A stretch of 64,000 bases of DNA from Zygophlyctis sp. KS116 (Eukaryota > Chytridiomycota), in assembly GCA_054661495.1 (NCBI GenBank), contig BAAFSQ010000010.1:23125-87124 (forward strand). The letters run 5' to 3'. Below the pieces are notes generated by a model. That model made no database searches and was not told the origin of the DNA. It saw only the letters and a program-made list of their open reading frames with translations. Made by a program: the position numbers and the translations under genes. This document shows, one piece after another, positions 22,296-33,180 of this stretch (position 1 is the stretch's first letter; each line of letters begins with the position of its first letter).

Positions 22296-22953
22296 TTAAA
22301 ATACAATTGAAAGAATAATGTACGAACAATCATCATCTTCAATATCGGGTGAAATTTCGTCCAATTCATATCTAAATGGTTAATAAATAGAAATAGAATT
22401 ACCCCAATTTCTGATAAAACTCTAGAGCTGGAAGATTAGACTTAAATACGGTTAGCATGACTTTAAATAGATTAAGAGAATGTGCAATTCTAGACGCTGC
22501 ATTCATGAGACACTTTCCAATGCCTTTTCCACGAGCGATTTCTTCAATTTCAATTTCATACACATACTATGGTCAATAACAATACTATTACCAGCACTGG
22601 AATAGGATCGGAAAGCGATTCTTCTTCTACAAACTGAAAATACAAATATCCAACACGCTGAAGAGTTTCATGATCAATTGCAATTAAATATCGGCCATTG
22701 GTATCAGACATTTCTTCAAGTTTTTGTTCAGGTTGCCATCCGCCAAAGTCAGTCGCTGATTCATACATACCCTGCAACGATCGCTCAACAAGCCCAAAAG
22801 CCCAACTTAAAATATCCTGATCCACAGTATATACAATTTCGAATTTAAAGTCTTCTCGACTGGTTAGGAAGCGATCAAGGGATGTATTCTATTATATTAT
22901 TGCAATACTGGTACTTGGATAGCGTTGGTTAATAGATCACGAAGTTTGGCCAT
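22296..22953 (-). CDS. NAA40: histone H4/H2A N-alpha-acetyltransferase NatD (NAA40/Nat4)
   Basis: A GNAT-fold enzyme that acetylates the N-terminal Ser of histones H4 and H2A. Three introns (25-31 nt) are removed to give 191 aa. Visible elements are WQPEQKLEEMSD, YLYFQFVEEE, YVYEIEIEEIARGKGIGKCL (acetyl-CoA loop R/Q-x-x-G-x-G) and MLTVFKSNLPALEFYQKLG, a NatD signature ending in YELDEISP. The start is the first ATG and splices in frame. It lies 20 bp upstream of the PP5 3' end on the same strand. Confidence 0.88.
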
Positions 22954-22973
22954 GGATGTTTTTATTAAAATTT

Positions 22974-24556
22974 TTACATCATTTGACTATAAAGAGAACT
23001 AGCATATTGCATAGGACGAATGTTAGCAGGGTGAGGAGCAGCCGTAAACTCATAATATTTCATTTCCAGATCGGGAGTGATATGAATATATGCACCCTTA
23101 TTTCCAACAGAGTCGCAATAATTGGGAGCGGAAAAGATTGTTATACCTACATTTAATAATTTATAAAATTACATCTTCCATCATGAACAATTTCATAACC
23201 GTCTTGCTTAACTTCATGAGATCGAATAATACACTTTAGCTGATTCAATTCACAAAATGCTTTAGTAACATCAGGCCCAAATTGTAGTCCAATACCTCTC
23301 TTTGAAGGTGCTCTACCAAGAGCTGGCTGAGGATCTGACCATAATAGTTCACACATGAGTCCAGTATTGGAAGGTTGTTGAAATCTATCAATTTTTCTCA
23401 ACTTAAAAATTTAGAGAATAAAGAAATTACTTCATCAATAGTAACATCATCCCTTGAAAACAGTCCACCATGAATAACCAAAATCTTTTCTTGAATCAAG
23501 TTACCAAGAGGAACAGCATTAAAAATCTCTGAAAAGAATTTAAATGCGACATCTGAATATTTTGCCTTTACTTCTCCTTCAAATCCATATACCTAGATTT
23601 AAATTTTTCCTAATTACCTTGTTCATACTATCAGTCTCATGATTTCCACGGCTTAAATACACTGATTTTGGATACAGTACCTTTAATGTCAATAAAGTTA
23701 ACATGACTTCGACTGAAAAAGATCCTCTATCAACAAAATCTCCATTCCATAAATACATATTTGTAGGAGAAGGAAGCCCATTCAACTCAAATATTTTCAA
23801 CAAGTCATAAAATTGCCCATGAACATCTCCACAAACAGTCAATTTAGAGTCTTTTGGAATTGTAATATCCACTATTGCCTGATCTTTTTCTAGTAATGTC
23901 TTTGCCTGATCCATTATTTGATACAAATACTTTTTGTGTAATCTTTTTTCCTTTTTAAGAGCCTCCAAAAGTTGCATAAAAAACTCTAGAGACACTTGAC
24001 CTTGTAAAACCGGACCATCATACGAGTCTGGAACCTGAATTTCTTGTATATTTCCTATTAATTCCATGGCAGATTTTAAAACTTGTTCAAATGCAATTGC
24101 CTTTTCAAATTCAAGTCTTCTTAATTCTTTTTCACATTCAATAGATTTTCTTTTTGCATCTTGATCTGATGGTGCCACTTTAATAACTGTTTTAAAGTCT
24201 TTGAGAGCCGCCTTCAAGTTTCCCAGACCCATATTAGCAACAGCTCTTCTATAATACCCCTTTACATAATTTGAATCCAATTTTATCGCAGAGTCTGCAT
24301 CTCTAATCGCCGCACCAAACAATTCAATTTTTATGTAAGCGAATGCTCTATTTGCATACAGCACCTGAGAATTTGGATTAAAACTAATTGCATCAGTGTA
24401 TTTTTGTATTGCGTCAGAGTATTTTTTACTAGAAAAAAAAGAATTTGCTTGCGACTTTAATTTGTCTGCTTCCTCTAAATCTTTGAGTGTTATATCTCCC
24501 AGCATCTTGTAAATTTCAGTCTGCTCAGTTTGAAATTGTCCTTGTGCCGTCATCAT
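22974..24556 (-). CDS. PPP5: serine/threonine protein phosphatase 5 (TPR-PPP)
   Basis: PP5 binds Hsp90 through TPRs and dephosphorylates client proteins. Three introns (25-29 nt) are removed to give 500 aa, the usual length. Three TPRs cover about residues 25-130 ([31 protein letters not shown]). The catalytic domain shows [41 protein letters not shown] and APNYCD, with all metal-binding residues in place. Two adjacent ATGs begin the frame; the first is used. Confidence 0.96.
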
Positions 24557-24701
24557 ATCGTTTTCCTAAAAAAAAGAAATTTTAAATGGTTTTAAAAGGG
24601 TATAAATTTTATATAATACCAGTCTAATAAAAATCTTCACAACATGAAACCAAGTCTTAAGTCTTGGGTTAGTAAGTCCTAGGTTTCATAACAGCCCTAA
24701 T

Positions 24702-25172
24702 ATGATTGTCCCATGCAAAGTCTGTTCTCTTTCTTCTCCTCCGCCTGATCCAGTCCCAGGCTCTAAATACAAATGTCCGAAATGTCTGACTCCATACTGC
24801 TCAGTTGCATGCTTTAAAAGTCATGAATGTAGGAAAATTTTAATTTCTAATCCTGATCATGAGTTATCACAAGATCAATTATCTCTTATTCTAAAGTTAA
24901 ATTCAACTTGTCCGGATTTATTAAAAATATTAAGAGAAATTGATGCATCTCCTACGTCTAATGATGCAGTCGATAATCTAAATAAAAAAAGAATGGACTG
25001 TAAAGATTTAGATGATTGGTGTAAATCAATTTTACAAACTGCAAATTCGATAAGATCAGGATCAGTTTTACAAGAGTCTTTTTCTAGTGATAGTAGTGAT
25101 GAATCTCAAGAAGAAGAAGAAGATTTACAACAAGATCAAGGAATGTCTAATAGTTTATATATTGTACACTAG
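24702..25172 (+). CDS. HIT-type zinc finger protein, ZNHIT3/Hit1-like
   Basis: Hit1/ZNHIT3 helps assemble box C/D snoRNPs. A single exon of 156 aa. The zf-HIT at residues 5-43 reads CKVC...KCPKCLTPYCSVACFKSHEC. The middle (LNSTCPDLLKILREID, then a DLDDWCKSIL helix) resembles the ZNHIT3 C-terminal helices. An acidic Ser/Glu tail follows. Other zf-HIT proteins (Bcd1, Vps71) are longer and lack this helical part, so ZNHIT3 is the best guess. Confidence 0.75.
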   Translation: MIVPCKVCSLSSPPPDPVPGSKYKCPKCLTPYCSVACFKSHECRKILISNPDHELSQDQLSLILKLNSTCPDLLKILREIDASPTSNDAVDNLNKKRMDCKDLDDWCKSILQTANSIRSGSVLQESFSSDSSDESQEEEEDLQQDQGMSNSLYIVH

Positions 25173-25346
25173 CACTAGGCATGATAATGCATTTTTAAAT
25201 CAATTTTAAATCTTGACCTAGATATTAAACACTGACACCCACCCACCCAGATCAATTTCATCTCTAAAACTAAAACTAAAAACAAAAAAAAAATTTAAAA
25301 AAAAAAGTGTCCTAGGGCCACCAACGCGAAAACCTTACACTTTTCA

Positions 25347-26764
25347 ATGCTCAGAAGAAGTTTAGCGACGGTCAATGATATTCCAGCCGCTGCAACGTCT
25401 AGGACGTTTGGGCTCTTGAAGGATTCAGATAGAATATTTACAAACTTGTATGGACGGCATGATTTTAGACTGGCAGGGGCTAAAGCTAGGGGAGATTGGT
25501 ACAAGACAAAGGAAATTCTGTTAAAAGGTTCAGACTGGATCATCAATGAAGTCAAGGCTTCCGGGCTCAGAGGAAGAGGTGGTGCAGGGTTTCCATCGGG
25601 TCTTAAATGGTCTTTTATGAATAAACCTGGGCCTCCTGATGGAAGACCAAAGTATCTGGTTATTAATGCAGATGAAGGGGAGCCTGGAACTTGTAAAGAT
25701 CGTGAAATTATGAGAAATGATCCTCATAAATTGATTGAAGTAGGAATAATTTTTTTAAGAGAAATTAGGGATGTTTGATTGCAGGAAGAGCGATGAATGC
25801 AAGTGCGGCATACATTTATATAAGAGGAGAATTCTATAATGAAGCTTCAAATCTTCAAGAAGCGATAAATGAAGCTTACAAGGCAAATTTAATTGGTAAA
25901 AATGCTTGTGGTTCTGGTATGGATTTTGATGTTTATGTACATCGTGGGGCTGGAGCTTATATTTGTGGAGAAGAAACTGCTCTTATAGAGTCTTTGGAAG
26001 GCAAACAAGGGAAGCCTAGACTTAAGCCCCCTTTTCCTGCAGATGTAGGCCTTTTTGGATGTCCGACAACTGTCGCTAATGTAGAGACTGTTGCGGTTGC
26101 TCCAACAATCTGTAGAAGAACTGGTGCTTGGTTTGCAGGATTTGGAAGACCTAAAAATTCTGGCACAAAATTATTTTGCATTTCAGGTCATGTCAACAAT
26201 CCTTGTACGGTTGAAGAGGAAATGTCGATTCCTTTAAAAGTTTTGATTGAAAAGCATTGTGGTGGTATTCGTGGAGGATGGGATAATTTGCTCGCAATCA
26301 TTCCAGGTGGATCTTCGGTTCCGATGATTCCTAAAGATATTTGTGAAAATGTACTCATGGATTTTGATGCATTAAGAGACGTGCAATCAGGGCTTGGAAC
26401 TGCTGGAATAATTGTGATGGACAAATCAACAGACGTGATTGCAGCTATTGCCAGATTATCAGCATTCTATAAGCATGAAAGCTGTGGACAATGCACTCCA
26501 TGTAGAGAAGGAACTACATGGCTTTATAATATGATGACTAGATTCCAGGCAGGAAAAGCTCGTGTATCAGAGATTGATATGATGGAAGAATTGTCTCGCC
26601 AAATCGAAGGACATACAATTTGTGCCTTGGTATTTTTATTTTATAATACTAATACATAGGGAGACGCTGCTGCTTGGCCAGTTCAGGGACTGATTCGACA
26701 TTTCCGTCCAGAATTAGAGAAAAGAATTTCCGAATATAGGGCTCTGCATCCTGCAAATGCGTAG
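25347..26764 (+). CDS. NDUFV1: NADH dehydrogenase (complex I) 51-kDa flavoprotein subunit
   Basis: The NADH- and FMN-binding subunit of respiratory complex I, in the mitochondrial matrix arm. Introns of 29 and 30 nt are removed to give 452 aa. The start at 25347 yields a presequence ([11 protein letters not shown]). Visible are the FMN/NADH glycine loop [55 protein letters not shown] and the N3 [4Fe-4S] ligands [13 protein letters not shown], with the fourth Cys in [17 protein letters not shown], which is completed by the second splice. All cofactor motifs are intact. This shows that the lineage keeps complex I. Confidence 0.97.
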
Positions 26765-26839
26765 TAAATATTATGGAATGTTTTTTCATAAAAATCATAT
26801 TATATTTGCGTGTTTTCAATGAACTTCTTTAAATCATGA

Positions 26840-27996
26840 TTAAAATAATCCCATTTCAAATGCCAAGAGTATTAAAGGTAAAATAATCCAATCAAATTTG
26901 AGCTTGAGGCTGCCGCTCGGGGAGTTCGGACCAGAAATATTTCTCCTGAATGGAGTTACATTATCTTGGCGAGGTGATTCTGAAATTGCATAATTATTCT
27001 CTGTATTGATTTGACCATTAAGACCATTCTGTTTAATCCAGTTATATACAGCTCCTTTGGTAGAATCAAATGCATTTAATGATGGGCAAAGCGGAGCAAA
27101 GACAGGCCAAGCCATACTATATCCACGACTTTCCTGCTGATCTCTAAGATTCTGTAATGCAAAAATACGATCTTTATCATCCATCGCCTGGAAACGACCA
27201 GAATTAAAACCTGAGTAATTCAGAAAGGCACATGCCTCTGAACTAAAATCATTTGGATCTAAATTATTAATCAGCCCGATAGCAGGATATGGCACTTGTG
27301 ATTTAATAACAAAATTATTGGTGGACAGTCCAACATAATCAGTAAGATCGGGGACGTCAGATGTGTCATATATATTCCCACCTTATTGTAAAATGTTGTA
27401 CGTTACCGACCATCAAATTCATTGAATGTAGCGACTGAATCGCGTAGCTCCCTAGAGCAACTTGATTGCTAAAGGATGCCGTCCAGTTTTCAAAATGAAC
27501 AGCATCAATCTTGAAATCAGGATACATGCCCCGTAAATAGTTGTAGTTTTTCATCAGTGCCGTTAAAGACCGCAAATTGATCGTAAGAAATGATTCTCCG
27601 TCCAACAGCAAGCTGAATTTACAATAGGGAGATGAATTTAATATTGTTCTTCTTACAGTGATGAAAGTTGCAACTTCCTCATCTAATATTAAGATAAATC
27701 CAATGCATTCACGTACCGGTGAAATTAGCCCCAGACTGCTTATAGATCAGGCCATGCACAAATGTGGGTGAAAGCTGCGCCAGCATATCAGCAAGTTCAA
27801 ATGGATTCTGTGATTATCAGTATTTCATTATCACCTGAGTCATCAAGTTGTTGCTGCTAAACACCCAATTTCCATAGCGAAACATTCGTGCATCAACTAC
27901 CCGATCAAATATTGGCGTATCTGCAAGAGAATAAAACGGAACTCCTCCAATAGGTGCAAATAAAAGCAAATTACATAATATAAGAGCGATAAACAT
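26840..27996 (-). CDS. secreted, probably GPI-anchored protein of unknown family
   Basis: Three introns (25-34 nt) are removed to give 356 aa. Residues 1-19 form a signal peptide (MFIALILCNLLLFAPIGG). The C-terminus ends in a short hydrophobic run (WIILPLILLAFEMGLF) with no following charged tail, preceded by a Ser/Asn/Gly-rich stretch, as in GPI-attachment signals. The body has alternating strand/helix patterns (FVHGLIYKQSGANF, FKIDAVHFENW, YPAIGLINNLD) that could be a TIM-barrel glycosidase-like fold, but I see no catalytic signature. Likely role: cell-surface or wall protein. Confidence 0.62.
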
Positions 27997-28040
27997 TTAT
28001 TGAAAAATCTGAAAGAGATCTGAAAGAAACTCCGAAAATA

Positions 28041-30204
28041 TCAAATCTTTAATGACATCAGATCCGGTTGTAATAAATCAGGCACTAGACCTGACAACGT
28101 TTTCTTAGAGCTATATATATCTTTGGGATGGCTTGAAATTCGATTTGATTGAGAGGATGGATGGTGATATAATGGTAGCTTTTTAGCATTTTGGCTTGAC
28201 TTGATAGATCTTGAGCGAGCATTATCAGTCTTCTTTTTATAATCCAATCCTTCTGTATTCCTAGGTTTACCAACAAAAGCCTTGGTTTGATCAACTTTTT
28301 TGTCTTCAGTGGTTATTATATCATCATCATGAAAGTGCAAATAATTATCAGAGCCTGTTATAATTCGACTATTCATGTCCCCTTCGTCTAGTACCAAGTC
28401 TGGATTAGGAATTTCTACTGCCTCGAGCAATGTTCTAAGTGCAACATTTTTCCGTTTTACTGCCTCCATTACTGAATCCAGGCGATTCTGGGCAGACTGG
28501 ATTTCAATCTAAAATTCAATTCTTTTAATATTTACCTGCAATTGTATATACTGATCACTAATCTTGGTCATGAGCTCTTCTCGTGGAACTTCTTTAAATG
28601 GTATAATTAATAGCAGATTAGTTTTATAGAGAACTCTTTCTTTGAATTTCAAACAGCCTGCTCTTAAAATTTCCTTCTTTTTAAGTGGAGCTGGTGATTT
28701 AAGCTTGTCGCTCATAAATTCATTCCATCCACTGTTATTGTCTGCGTTTTGCTCCTCATTTTTCCAATTCTGCATTGATGTTTTGGATTTTAAGTCAGAT
28801 TTGGAATCGAGTGAAAAACATGCTTGTGTTTGTTCAGAAAATATTTCAAAAGATCCTAGGTATCTGTCAGGTTCACGATGAGTTCCATTTAGGCAGTCGG
28901 CTGCTAGTATTCCAACAACACCCCCGGCACCTTCAGATTGGTGGAATCCAAGAGCAGCCTCACGTGCCCTTTTTGGATGCTCAGAAAGCATTGGAAATGT
29001 TCTGGATTCTAGCTCAATCCTAGGAACGCTGATGTTGAGTCTCGCAGTTATTTCCAGAAATTTTGAATGTGTTATTTCTACTGATTTAAAGTAGATAAAT
29101 AAATCGTTTGGATCGGTAATAGTTATAAAATAATACGCAGGCGAATTTCTAGGCCCCTATTTTTTAATCAAACCTATATATACTTACCTGTGAATAAAAA
29201 GTAAAGAGGAGCTTTCGCGAGGCTTCCTCTTTCCCATTTTTAAATGGTATGTTTATATTTTTAGAGCATACAACTGATAATTAGTAAAATTAGATAATGC
29301 ATACATTCACTCGTATCATCATTTTCAGTTTCAATTAAAAACATTTCTTTTTTCTTTAGCTCCTCTTCTGTAGTTAATCCGTTCTGAAAAGCAGATCCTT
29401 TCGCTGGAAGAAGAGTTTCAACCAATTCCTTCCATTTTGCAGATTGTATTATCCGACGTGCTTTTACGTTCCCAGCCCCGTTTCCACTTAATAACAGTGC
29501 GGGCTGATGTTTTGATACAATTCCTAAAACTTTTGCAAGAGCACTTTTCAATTTTGAATAATAATTCTTTATATAAAATAACGAAATCATACCACCATTC
29601 TGCAAAGATCATGACGAATTTCCATTATCACTTGATCCCATGGAGTTGGCGAAAATGCAATACGAATTAATTCTACACATCTATAACTATTTACGACTTC
29701 ATAAAATGTCAATGTAGACATATTTTCATGATGATTCAATCGTATTTTTGCCACATATCGTCTTGGCATTGAAACACATTCCATAACTCTATCCTTGATC
29801 ATCGATCCAAAGTTTTTAAAAAGTTTACAGCATTCAACATCATCATTTGCTATATCCCATTTCATTTCTTTGATTAGACTTCTAAATGAAAACGGATTAC
29901 AGCTGTAGCTCCAATGATTGAAAATGTCAAAGTGTGGGCTTGTCATTATTATGCGATGCTGTTGAGGAAAACTATTACTTGACAATGGATAAATTATAAT
30001 TCTGATGCTGATAGCTTTCCCTTCACTTTTAGATGGATTTGTTTCCCAAATTACAGGAAAATCTCTTCCCCAACAACTTTGAGATCCTAAATCTGATCTG
30101 GAATCATTTGCAGTGAGATCCGGAGCACTTGCATGTCTAGGAATAATAGGAGTAATATGATTATGTATCAAAAATCCTCCAGTAGAAACCTCCTTATTAT
30201 TCAT
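28041..30204 (-). CDS. large protein, possible SAS-6-like N-terminal head
   Basis: Four introns (26-31 nt) are removed to give 682 aa. Residues about 45-170 follow the pattern of the SAS-6/XRCC4-type head: FPVIWE, ISIRIIIYPL, a strand-turn with PHFDIFNHW, a helix (CKLFKNFGSMIKDRVMEC) and then PRRYVAKIRL and YEVVNSYRCVELIRIAF. SAS-6 forms the ninefold centriole cartwheel. The match is by eye and weak. A second beta-rich segment (YYFITITDPNDLFIYF) and a short coiled coil (LQIEIQSAQNRLDSVMEAVK) follow, with a polar C-terminus. The gene structure is solid; the family call is not. It is divergent from the next gene across 48 bp. Confidence 0.4.
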
Positions 30205-30252
30205 TCGTATCAAGTCTATTCGGGCCAGAAAACGAGACTTTTCCCTCCTAAA

Positions 30253-31191
30253 ATGAGTTCTTGTTGCTTCCAAAGTCCAATTGCATATCTTGGATCAGGA
30301 CAATATTGGGTGAATATTTCTGTGTTTGATTCAAATCAGCTTGAGAATAATTCATTTTCTGTATTGTTTGGCGGATTGTATCATTTTCCTCTACCAATTG
30401 TTGTTGATAAGTTTGATAAGCCTGCCCCATGCCGTCTCGATAATCCAAATGATCTTGATAGCGGATCTATGTGGACATGTATCGGATCAGACTCCAGATT
30501 TAGAATTGATACGAATCCAAAGGGGAATGATCCATCGATTGTGCAATTGTCAACCAAGGCATCTGGAGCTTGCAATGGCAGAGCTGTTTGTACTTCAACG
30601 CTAGGCCAAGAGGCTAATAATGGTACTCAGCCAAATGATGCCATGCCAAATGATGGTAAAGTGAGCTTAGGAGTTTTAGGATCGGTAAATCTGCCATGAA
30701 TTCATGCATAGTATGATAAAGGACCAGTGATTGTAGCATTCACTTTATCTAGCTTAGTAGTTATAGGATTACTTGGATTATATTTGTATAGAAATCGAAG
30801 CAAGGGTAACGTGTCCGGACATGACTCTAGCGTTCCTAGAGAAGCGCCTAAAGAAGACAATCAAAATGCAGCATTTGGATCTGATATTGAAGAAATTAAA
30901 GGCAAGAAGATAGTAGATAAGGGACCACCATTAGACTCAAAAGCGTTGGAACGTTTGAAGAAAGATCAAGTAGAGATTAGAGGGAGATCAAAGGTAAAGC
31001 ATTCAAGAAGAAAAAATCTTTTGACAGTCATGGTGGAAAAATCAGCAAAACCCAAAAACTCTGGTATTCTTGTGGCAACGCCTTTATCAATGTCCAACAA
31101 AGGCACAGAAAAGATTTTCTTGGCAAATTCAATTGATGATAATCAGTCTGATCAAAGCAACGTTCCTTTGGCCAAATTGTATAAAAAATAA
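30253..31191 (+). CDS. single-pass membrane protein of unknown family
   Basis: One 27-nt intron (30685-30711) is removed to give 303 aa. The N-terminal half is a Cys-containing domain (MSSCCFQSPIAYLG, KPAPCRLDNPND, MWTCIGSDSRF, SGACNGRAVC) with Asn-x-Ser/Thr sites, which looks extracellular. A single membrane helix follows the splice (VIVAFTLSSLVVIGLLGLYLY), with a basic stop-transfer (RNRSKG) and a polar cytoplasmic tail. No signal peptide is visible at the ATG used. The frame stays open upstream to an ATG at 30133, but that part overlaps the divergent gene. A missed 5' exon is possible. Confidence 0.55.
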
Positions 31192-31195
31192 ACAT

Positions 31196-31399
31196 TTAGT
31201 GTTTGGGAAAGCTGATTAGTTTAATATGACTTTGAATATGCTGAATGATCGACGTATTTCTCTGCCATCGATGGTTAACTTCCATAAGAGTTGGTTGTCG
31301 AAAAATAGACACATTATTTACCAAATCCCTAGTTTCTGATGCTCTTACAATATGCTCTCTATCCAATGAAAAGTAATCAGATATCTGTGATTGTCTCAT
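31196..31399 (-). CDS. 67-aa protein with N-terminal PCNA-interacting (PIP) box
   Basis: A single short exon with ATG at 31399. Residues 3-10 are Q-S-Q-I-S-D-Y-F, a canonical PIP box (Q-x-x-I-x-x-aromatic-aromatic). The following S-L-D-R puts a basic residue at the +4 position used by CRL4-Cdt2 PIP degrons, with Ser in place of the usual Thr. The rest is basic and polar with a few hydrophobics (PTLMEVNHRWQ). Small PIP-degron proteins include the fission-yeast RNR inhibitor Spd1, but I see no Spd1 homology. Its stop lies 4 bp from the stop of the convergent gene, and it begins 12 bp after the TBC1D5-like stop. The frame is short, so coding status is not certain. Confidence 0.5.
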   Translation of the reverse strand: MRQSQISDYFSLDREHIVRASETRDLVNNVSIFRQPTLMEVNHRWQRNTSIIQHIQSHIKLISFPKH

Positions 31400-31411
31400 T
31401 TCCGGAGATTT

Positions 31412-33108
31412 TTAAAGATTGTTGACTCCAAGAGGATCTGACTCTAAATCTTCCAATTCTTTTGCAATCAATTCAGATGATTCTGTAAATAGAAAACTAT
31501 CCAAAGATTTTTTAGGGATCATCTTAAACACAGATGATTGGCTTATAGAGATTTCTGATTGTCCAAATATCACTTTATTCAGGCCTTCAACTCCAGTCAT
31601 GAATGCAGTCGTTGCTTTGTCCATAATATTAGTTGATTCATTTTCTACATTAATTATTTCCTGTTTTGGTGGTTTTACTTGTCCGATATCCCTAAAATTG
31701 TCAATTGACTGATTAAATTCTGTAGCAGGATGCTTTAGGCTTTCAACTAATAATCTTAATATATCACATTGTGGATCAATCATTTCCTTAATAGAGTCGA
31801 GATCCTCAATTTTCTTTAGTGATTCCAAGTCTTCCGTGACTGCCGATATTGTTTGAATAAATTTCCCATCTCTTGATTTAAGACATGATAGCTGTCTTTC
31901 CAATTCAATTTTACTTTTCTTCAGATCTTTCATTTCTTTTTTCAAAGTCTCCAATTCATCTGGTTTAAATTTGTTTCCCAAAGCCAAAAGTTTTGAGGAT
32001 TTTACCTTGTTTGAGGATGTAAGAGGAGATTGTTTATCTAAATTGTCCATTATTGTAGGAGTAGTAGAGATCGTAAAAGTTTTAGACTCGTACAGAGACT
32101 TAAATTTCTTAGCATTCTGAATTAAGTCCTGAATTGTCATTCCAATTTCTGACAATCGTGGATAATGCATAAGCAGCGTTAACGATCCTGAATAATCACT
32201 TTCAATCACTAAATTTTGAACTTATTAAATTCTTACAAGACTTTTTTATAGCCAACAGCATTGCAACACAAATCCATTCAACAAGATTCAAATTGGAATT
32301 GTTTTCAAATATACCATCCCACAATTCAATTATCTCATCGATTTCAAATTCTCTTGAGAATAATAACCTTAGCCATCGTCTTAAGTTAGATTCATTTAAA
32401 ATTCTTACAATCCGTATAATTGCGGCTCGATACTTAAAAAATCCAAATGAGTAAATAATTCGCGATCAAGAACTTGAATGATATCCCCTTGAATTCTTTT
32501 GCAAGTTGCAATAATCGGAGTCATTGTTTCCTAAATATTAAATATTATTTTTGTACCTGATCTACATACTCTGCTTTAACTTCATACCAAGGCTTGACTG
32601 ATCTCATCAGACTTAAAAACAGAATTCCAGCATCATACTCCACAAAATCTTCATCAACAACTGAATCAAATAGTGGATCTGACCTTGATTTTGCGTCTCC
32701 AATTACTACATAGTAAATAACAGCAGCCAATTCGTGCATGCCTTGGCGATAACCAACATCCGGATTTAATTTACACCAAAGAAAAAGTATTTTTCCCAAT
32801 ACTTGTTGAATTTTGAGGTCCCTGAATATCGGCAACGAGGGAAATGTACGTATCACATCTTGATGTATAATAGTTTTTAGCTCATTGTCTTTAAACTTTT
32901 GATTCCAGGGATTCGCTTCTGACTGATTTAAAGGATTATTAACATCGAGATCAGTCAATTCTTCTGTCGGATCCATGTCGAATCTGGCCTTTAAGTCTTT
33001 ATAACCGTCTCGTGCTGTTAATAGACAAACACTCAGCTCTTGACTGGATGAAAAGGAAATCTGCATAGCCTTCTTCCATCTAACGCTAATCAAGGAATTC
33101 AATGTCAT
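31412..33108 (-). CDS. TBC-domain Rab GTPase-activating protein, TBC1D5-like
   Basis: TBC1D5 inactivates Rab7 on endosomes with retromer and links to autophagy. Three introns (26-29 nt) are removed to give 537 aa. TBC motifs are VRWKKAM, NNPLNQSEANPWNQKF, IIHQDVIRTFP (arginine-finger helix), LNPDVGYRQGMHELAAVIYYV (glutamine finger YRQGM), IEPQLYGLRWLRLLFSREF and LWDGIFE, then LTLLMHYP. The split NNPLS..E..W insert and QLYGLRW order are those of TBC1D5. The C-terminal 200 residues are coiled coil plus an acidic tail. Confidence 0.85.
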
Positions 33109-33180
33109 ATTCTATAGAAAAAGTATGGAGTAAGAATTGAATTGTTTGTTTGAGGCACGCGATAGCAATAATTATTTGGA

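Noticed and set aside
30248-30448. Minus-strand frame with a Gln-rich coiled-coil look (YQQQLVEEND)
   Set aside because: It lies antisense to the extracellular domain of the plus-strand membrane protein, and no splice joins it to the minus-strand gene starting at 30204.
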